A stretch of DNA of 10,454 nt from Fibrobacter sp. (lineage in GTDB: Bacteria; Fibrobacterota; Fibrobacteria; Fibrobacterales; Fibrobacteraceae). Every line of letters starts with the position of its first letter. The first letter of the stretch is position 1. The position numbers were made by a program, and so were the translations under genes. The notes below the pieces were generated by a model that saw only the letters and a list, made by a program, of their open reading frames with translations, did not search any database and had not been told where the DNA came from. This document shows, piece by piece, positions 6,597 through 10,454 of this stretch. The stretch lies in NCBI GenBank assembly GCA_012515825.1, contig JAAYXQ010000068.1, positions 1-10,454 on the forward strand, given 5' to 3'.

Positions 6597-7846
6597 TTTT
6601 TTACTAGTGATTCTAATTTTTTTGTTTCCATTTGATTTGCAGCAAGAGCTTCGATTTTAGGATAATCTTCTTCTAAATTCAAAGAACGTACCTGACTTTC
6701 ATCATCTAAACGGAATAAATGATAGGCATTATCAATCAAAACAGGCTCTGAGATATCTCCAACTGAAAGCCTTGAAATGGTTTGCACATAATTAGTATCA
6801 AATTCACTTCTCTGAAACCAACCTAAATCTCCACCCTTAAAATTGGTTTCCTTATCTTGACTCCATTGCTTTGCTTTTTCTGCAAAAGCTTCTTTAGTCT
6901 TAATTTCTTCACGAATGGTATTAATTTGCTCTATTACTTTTAAGGAATCTTGTGAAGATGGTATTGTTTTTAATAGAATATGAGCAGAACGAATGCCATC
7001 TTCTTTACGCCCAAGAACTTTCACAATATGATATCCTAAAGGGGTTTTAACAGGTTGATCTGCATATTGACCATTTTTTAAACTTTCCATGACTCGTTCA
7101 TACTCAGGATCAAGAGTCCCTTTGCGAGCAAAACCGATATCGCCACCTTTTCCAGCGGATTCATCTTGAGAATAACGTTTGGCAAGAATTTCCCAGTTCA
7201 TTCCACGGTCTAAGCTATCAATTAATTGTAAAGCGTCTTTTTTTACAGAATCCAAAATTGACTGACCAGGCTCAATATTCAATTGTAAATGACTTACCGA
7301 AATACAATTGTATTGACGAGGCAAAGAATCTTTATAAACGTTATAAAACTCTACCACTTCTTTTTTTGTAGGAGTCATAGCGCCCACGTGAATTTGACGA
7401 ATACGAGCCACATAAATATGATCTCGAATTTGTTTAGCTAGCTGGTCTCTATATTGAGCAACGCTAATCCCTAATTGCATACGAATGGCTTTTTCTAAGG
7501 TAGCAATATCTGTATTTTGAGAAGCCGCTAAGTTATTTAAATGCATCGAGACTCTCTGATCCACTTCTTCATCAGAAACAACAATCGAATCTCTGGAAAT
7601 GCGACTTAAAAGGACTTTTTCGTCTATAAGATGATTCAAAACATATTTCATCTGTTCAGATTCATTCATCGATTGAGCTTCAGGACTATTTTTTAACTGA
7701 TATAAACCGCCTAAAACCTCGGAACGCATAATAGGCTTTCCATCGACAATAGCCGCAATAGACTCAAGCAACTCTTTAGCTGCCAATGGAGTAGCAGCAA
7801 AAACAAATAAAAATAAAGTTAAAGGCAAATAGCGCCAGTGGATCAT
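6554..7846 (-). CDS. surA: Periplasmic chaperone / peptidyl-prolyl isomerase SurA
   Basis: This 430-residue protein has the SurA layout (E. coli 428). A signal peptide occupies about 1-23, with a hydrophobic core and an Ala-x-Ala-type end at PLAA before KELLES. A SurA N-terminal chaperone domain follows (about 25-155), starting AAIVDGKPIMRSEV. Two parvulin (PpiC) domains come next: the first at about 181-277, with SVSHLQL, GGDIGFARKG and TPLGYHIVKV; the second at about 285-380, with RSAHILLK, GGDLGWFQRSEF and YHLFRLDD. A C-terminal helix completes the chaperone module. SurA escorts outer-membrane beta-barrel proteins across the periplasm, implying a diderm cell. The ATG overlaps the TGA of the upstream foldase-like gene (ATGA), and a strong AGAGGA (7851-7856) sits 4 bases before it. 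Its last 43 bp are shared with the methyltransferase gene. Confidence 0.93.
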   Translation of the reverse strand: MIHWRYLPLTLFLFVFAATPLAAKELLESIAAIVDGKPIMRSEVLGGLYQLKNSPEAQSMNESEQMKYVLNHLIDEKVLLSRISRDSIVVSDEEVDQRVSMHLNNLAASQNTDIATLEKAIRMQLGISVAQYRDQLAKQIRDHIYVARIRQIHVGAMTPTKKEVVEFYNVYKDSLPRQYNCISVSHLQLNIEPGQSILDSVKKDALQLIDSLDRGMNWEILAKRYSQDESAGKGGDIGFARKGTLDPEYERVMESLKNGQYADQPVKTPLGYHIVKVLGRKEDGIRSAHILLKTIPSSQDSLKVIEQINTIREEIKTKEAFAEKAKQWSQDKETNFKGGDLGWFQRSEFDTNYVQTISRLSVGDISEPVLIDNAYHLFRLDDESQVRSLNLEEDYPKIEALAANQMETKKLESLVKKWRQEVHIEIRLKE

Positions 7847-8664
7847 TTATTCCTCTTTTGATCTAATGAATCAGAAAATAATTGGGGGTTAGAAAATATA
7901 GGACGTTTCTTTTTTAATTCAGTTTTTAAAACAGCCAAAGTTTCTTTTTGCTTATTGATTTGAGCAAGAGCATGCGCTTGATCTTTTACTTGTTCAAAAG
8001 GAATCACTGCACCTGAATCCTGACGATTTGTAATAACAATGCTCTTTAAGAAACCATTACAAACTTTTGGGGCTGTAAGTAACCCTAAAGATAATTCTCT
8101 AAGGTCCGTAGATAAACAAGAATCTGGTGTTTCAAGAACAGAATCAAAAGAAATTATTTTCTTTAGGCGAAAATCTTCGTGAACTAAGGAATCAAAAACA
8201 GATTCTTTTTTGGCTTTGTAATAGCTACTTGCCCATTTCCAATCTGTATAGGAAAGCATAAAACCAGACCACAACCATTTGTCGTAAATAAACAATTCAG
8301 GATGAGTATCGTAAAAACGTTTCGCTTCCTTAATATCAATTGAAAGAGAATCAGTCATTTTTGAGATAAAAGCTTCAACGACAATTTTACGTTCTGTTAA
8401 AATAAGACGTTCTTTAATTTGCTTTTCTCTATGAATTCCAAGATTTAAGGCTTCTTGATAAAGAAGTTCTTCATCAATCCATGCTTCGACCCAAGCAATT
8501 TGTTCTCGATTAGAAAGAGAATCCCAGCCTGTCACCTTGGCTCTAAGATCGGATTCTTTTAATCTAACATCCCCTACGGTTACCACAACAGGATCTTTGG
8601 TAAACCAAGAAAAATCACAACCCCATAGGGCAAAAAAACTAAGAAGTAAAACAAAAAATTTCAT
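7843..8664 (-). CDS. SurA/PrsA-like lipoprotein, putative periplasmic foldase
   Basis: This is a 273-residue putative lipoprotein. A short hydrophobic leader, FFVLLLSFFALWGC, ends at C16 and fits a lipobox loosely (Leu-Trp-Gly-Cys). Residues about 26-125 resemble the SurA/PrsA N-terminal chaperone domain: VVVTVGDVRLKESDLRAKV, then IDEELLYQEALNLGI (63-77), an amphipathic helix, and EAKRFYDTHPELF (113-125). After that a parvulin domain would be expected, but the usual HILL and GGDLG motifs are not visible, so an isomerase site is doubtful. Two cysteines (C183, C202) could form a disulfide. Asp17 after the lipidated Cys would signal inner-membrane retention under the E. coli Lol rule, which may not hold here. 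AGG stands 5 bases before the ATG. Its stop overlaps the surA start, suggesting a paired role in envelope protein folding. Confidence 0.75.
   Translation of the reverse strand: MKFFVLLLSFFALWGCDFSWFTKDPVVVTVGDVRLKESDLRAKVTGWDSLSNREQIAWVEAWIDEELLYQEALNLGIHREKQIKERLILTERKIVVEAFISKMTDSLSIDIKEAKRFYDTHPELFIYDKWLWSGFMLSYTDWKWASSYYKAKKESVFDSLVHEDFRLKKIISFDSVLETPDSCLSTDLRELSLGLLTAPKVCNGFLKSIVITNRQDSGAVIPFEQVKDQAHALAQINKQKETLAVLKTELKKKRPIFSNPQLFSDSLDQKRNK
7851..7856 (-). promoter_or_regulatory. Shine-Dalgarno sequence of surA inside the upstream gene
   Basis: AGAGGA on the minus strand lies 4 bases before the surA ATG (7846-7844) and within the last codons of the lipoprotein gene. It is the clearest ribosome binding site in the window. 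Together with the ATGA junction it fixes the surA start and allows both re-initiation and independent loading. Confidence 0.7.
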
Positions 8665-8703
8665 TGCGACCTAAACTAGAAAAAAGATGAGGTTCGGAAA
8701 AGC

Positions 8704-10454
8704 TTAAAGCTTTCCAAAACGCCCTTTTAGCTTCACTATTGATGATTTTTCTACTTCTAAAGCGTCAGATTCAAAAAGAATGCTTCTTTTGAACTTGAAA
8801 TATTCAAATTCTTCTAAAAGCAATTGAACCTCAAGCCATATTTCAAAATAATCATTTGAGGATTTCATCTCTTTTTCAAGAGCCGAAAGGAGATGACGCA
8901 TCTTTATCTGTTCGTCTTCTTTGATATAACGAGCAACGAAATAAGGCCTAAAAGACTCTCTGATCGATTTCCATTGAATTAAATCCATCGGATCTTCTAC
9001 TAAAGAAAATGAATTTCCACTTTCTAACCAATCTTCTATATATTTCAAGCGATTATACTGAGAAGAAATCTCTGGAAAAGCTAAAACCTTCTTCTTAAAA
9101 ACGGGGTCCACTGGACGATTTCCGCGAGTATTCTCACAAAAGCGTTTTAACGTTTCATAACATCGAACAAAAGCCTCTTTACCTAACAATCCAGACTCAA
9201 AAGTCATTCGATTTAAAATCAAACGTATTATTTCTTGTTCTGGTTTTGTTTGTTCTTGGAGAGCCTTAAAATCATTCACTTTTTTAGAACGAGAAAAATG
9301 CAAATGACTAAAACGGTCTAATTCATCGGGTTCAAAAGGTTCTGTTACTAAAGTTTTAAAAACTTCGTCTTTATGAGGTAATGGATTTTCATTAGAATAT
9401 AAGCCTGCATTTTCAATAAATGCAAGACGATTCATAATCAACATCACCGATTGCTGACAAGCTCCTTTTTCAATTTTTCTTAATCTTTGTTGCCAAAAAT
9501 CGGATTCTTCAGGCATCATCAAAGCATTTTCGTGAAGACGATATCCATACCTAAAGTCTCCGAGATTTACATCGACTCCAAACGAAGAAATCAACGAACG
9601 TATTTCTTTGAAAAAGCGAAAAGAGCCCCATTCTGGCGATAATTCTACCTTTTTTTCTTCTAAATACCCTTCCCTGAAAAAGCTCAAGTGAAGCCGAAGA
9701 TGATGCTCCTTCTCTGGATTTAAATTAAGATGAATATCATCTAATCCTTTCATTTCTGCAAGTGCCTCATACAAAGCAAGAAAAGGAGAAGCATTAGGAT
9801 GTTGTTCTAATTTAACACAAAAATGATCATCGATTTCTTCAAATTGATTTTTTACTGATTTACGATTTACTTTTGGCAGCTCTCGAATCATCGCTTCGAG
9901 CATCCAATGACGCCAACGAGAAAGCTGTAACGCTAAAAAGGCAGGTGAAAGCGATGGAATTAACGTATGAGGAATTTTTAAAGAAAGCCCATCATTGTTT
10001 TGTGATGCATTAAAAACCAATTCTCCTTGAACAGACTCGCCCGCAATTCTAAAAAATTCAATACTCGTCCCTTTTTCTGTGAGAGTAGGAATTTCTTGCT
10101 TTTGATTTTTGGAAGGCCATTGTATTTTATTTTGAAAAGAATCATGGTATTCTACCCCACGATGGCTTTGTTCAATAAAATAATTCGGGTCAAAACGTAA
10201 GGCCGCATCGGTATGTTCTAAAATAAAGGTTTTCAAAGTCCTTATAGAACAGACATCAGGAGCTACAGACATCAAATAATCGACTTGCATTTCTTCGTTA
10301 GGAGCTAATCCAAATTTTCGTTCACGCGCTTCTTGAGCATGAAGATTTTGAATCACGCGATCATTATGCTCCATAAAAGCAAAAGGACGAGCCATATTCA
10401 TTAACACAACGGCTTCTCTAAAAAAGATACGTGCACATTCTTTGGGGTCAATTC
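8704..10454 (-). CDS. Large soluble protein of unknown function (partial, N-terminus beyond right edge)
   Basis: I do not recognise this protein. The frame ends at TAA 8706-8704 and stays open to the right edge. A GTG at 10407 and ATGs at 10401 and 10395 exist, but 15 further sense codons reading IDPKECARIFFREAV continue upstream to the border. These look like the same coding sequence, so the gene probably starts outside the window. At least 582 residues are visible. The protein is charged, rich in Glu, Lys, Phe and Leu, with no signal peptide or membrane segment, and looks mostly helical in its second half, with an alpha/beta stretch (HLNLNPEKEHHLRLHLSFF) midway. I see no nucleotide-binding, metal or protease motif and no internal repeat. 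It precedes the foldase-like lipoprotein by 39 bp on the same strand, so co-transcription with the envelope genes is likely. A cytoplasmic location is inferred only from the visible part. Confidence 0.8.
   Translation of the reverse strand, partial: IDPKECARIFFREAVVLMNMARPFAFMEHNDRVIQNLHAQEARERKFGLAPNEEMQVDYLMSVAPDVCSIRTLKTFILEHTDAALRFDPNYFIEQSHRGVEYHDSFQNKIQWPSKNQKQEIPTLTEKGTSIEFFRIAGESVQGELVFNASQNNDGLSLKIPHTLIPSLSPAFLALQLSRWRHWMLEAMIRELPKVNRKSVKNQFEEIDDHFCVKLEQHPNASPFLALYEALAEMKGLDDIHLNLNPEKEHHLRLHLSFFREGYLEEKKVELSPEWGSFRFFKEIRSLISSFGVDVNLGDFRYGYRLHENALMMPEESDFWQQRLRKIEKGACQQSVMLIMNRLAFIENAGLYSNENPLPHKDEVFKTLVTEPFEPDELDRFSHLHFSRSKKVNDFKALQEQTKPEQEIIRLILNRMTFESGLLGKEAFVRCYETLKRFCENTRGNRPVDPVFKKKVLAFPEISSQYNRLKYIEDWLESGNSFSLVEDPMDLIQWKSIRESFRPYFVARYIKEDEQIKMRHLLSALEKEMKSSNDYFEIWLEVQLLLEEFEYFKFKRSILFESDALEVEKSSIVKLKGRFGKL

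Noticed and set aside
8665..8703. Terminator or promoter between the unknown gene and the lipoprotein gene
   Set aside because: The 39-bp gap shows no hairpin with a U-tract and no acceptable -35/-10 pair, only the ribosome binding site of the downstream gene.
10395..10407. GTG 10407 or ATG 10401/10395 as the true start of the right-edge gene
   Set aside because: The frame stays open to the window border with plausible coding sequence and no stop, and no clear Shine-Dalgarno sequence precedes these codons, so a start outside the window is more likely.

Overview
This is an AT-rich bacterial window (roughly 40% G+C by eye), densely packed with conserved housekeeping genes. Almost everything is read from the minus strand. 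A SurA-type periplasmic foldase and a second foldase-like lipoprotein imply an outer membrane, so the source is a diderm bacterium. The protein sequences look compatible with the Fibrobacterota or FCB side of the tree. That is an impression from sequence flavour, not a demonstrated placement. I see no rRNA, tRNA, CRISPR array, insertion sequence, phage gene or integration scar.

Layout from left to right. Positions 1-641 (minus) hold the N-terminal part of a multi-pass, rhomboid-like membrane protein that runs off the left edge. A 52-bp divergent spacer with a small palindrome separates it from the only plus-strand gene, a RidA-family protein (694-1206). That gene runs tail to tail, with an 11-bp overlap, into the end of a long minus-strand gene train. 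In transcription order (right to left) the train is: a large unrecognised soluble protein running off the right edge (8704-10454), a SurA/PrsA-like lipoprotein (7843-8664), SurA (6554-7846), a SAM-dependent methyltransferase (5796-6596), FtsE (5103-5792), ScpB (4296-5042, or to 5051 with a TTG start), MutS (1696-4299) and an HD-domain protein (1196-1699).

The train is very tight. Three junctions are 4-bp ATGA stop/start overlaps (lipoprotein/surA, scpB/mutS, mutS/HD). The surA/methyltransferase junction overlaps by 43 bp, and the methyltransferase and ftsE are 3 bp apart. The only gaps are 39 bp after the unknown gene and about 50-60 bp between ftsE and scpB. The second gap holds a plausible sigma70-type promoter. 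The train may therefore be two transcription units: an envelope/division unit (unknown protein, two foldases, methyltransferase, FtsE) and a chromosome-maintenance unit (ScpB, MutS, HD protein).

I did not find a clearly new system. The points most worth a second look are an ftsE with no ftsX beside it, a large unrecognised protein heading the foldase genes, a terminator-like hairpin for ridA lying inside the opposing HD gene, an unclear methyltransferase start, and a rhomboid-like protein that appears to lack the catalytic serine motif.
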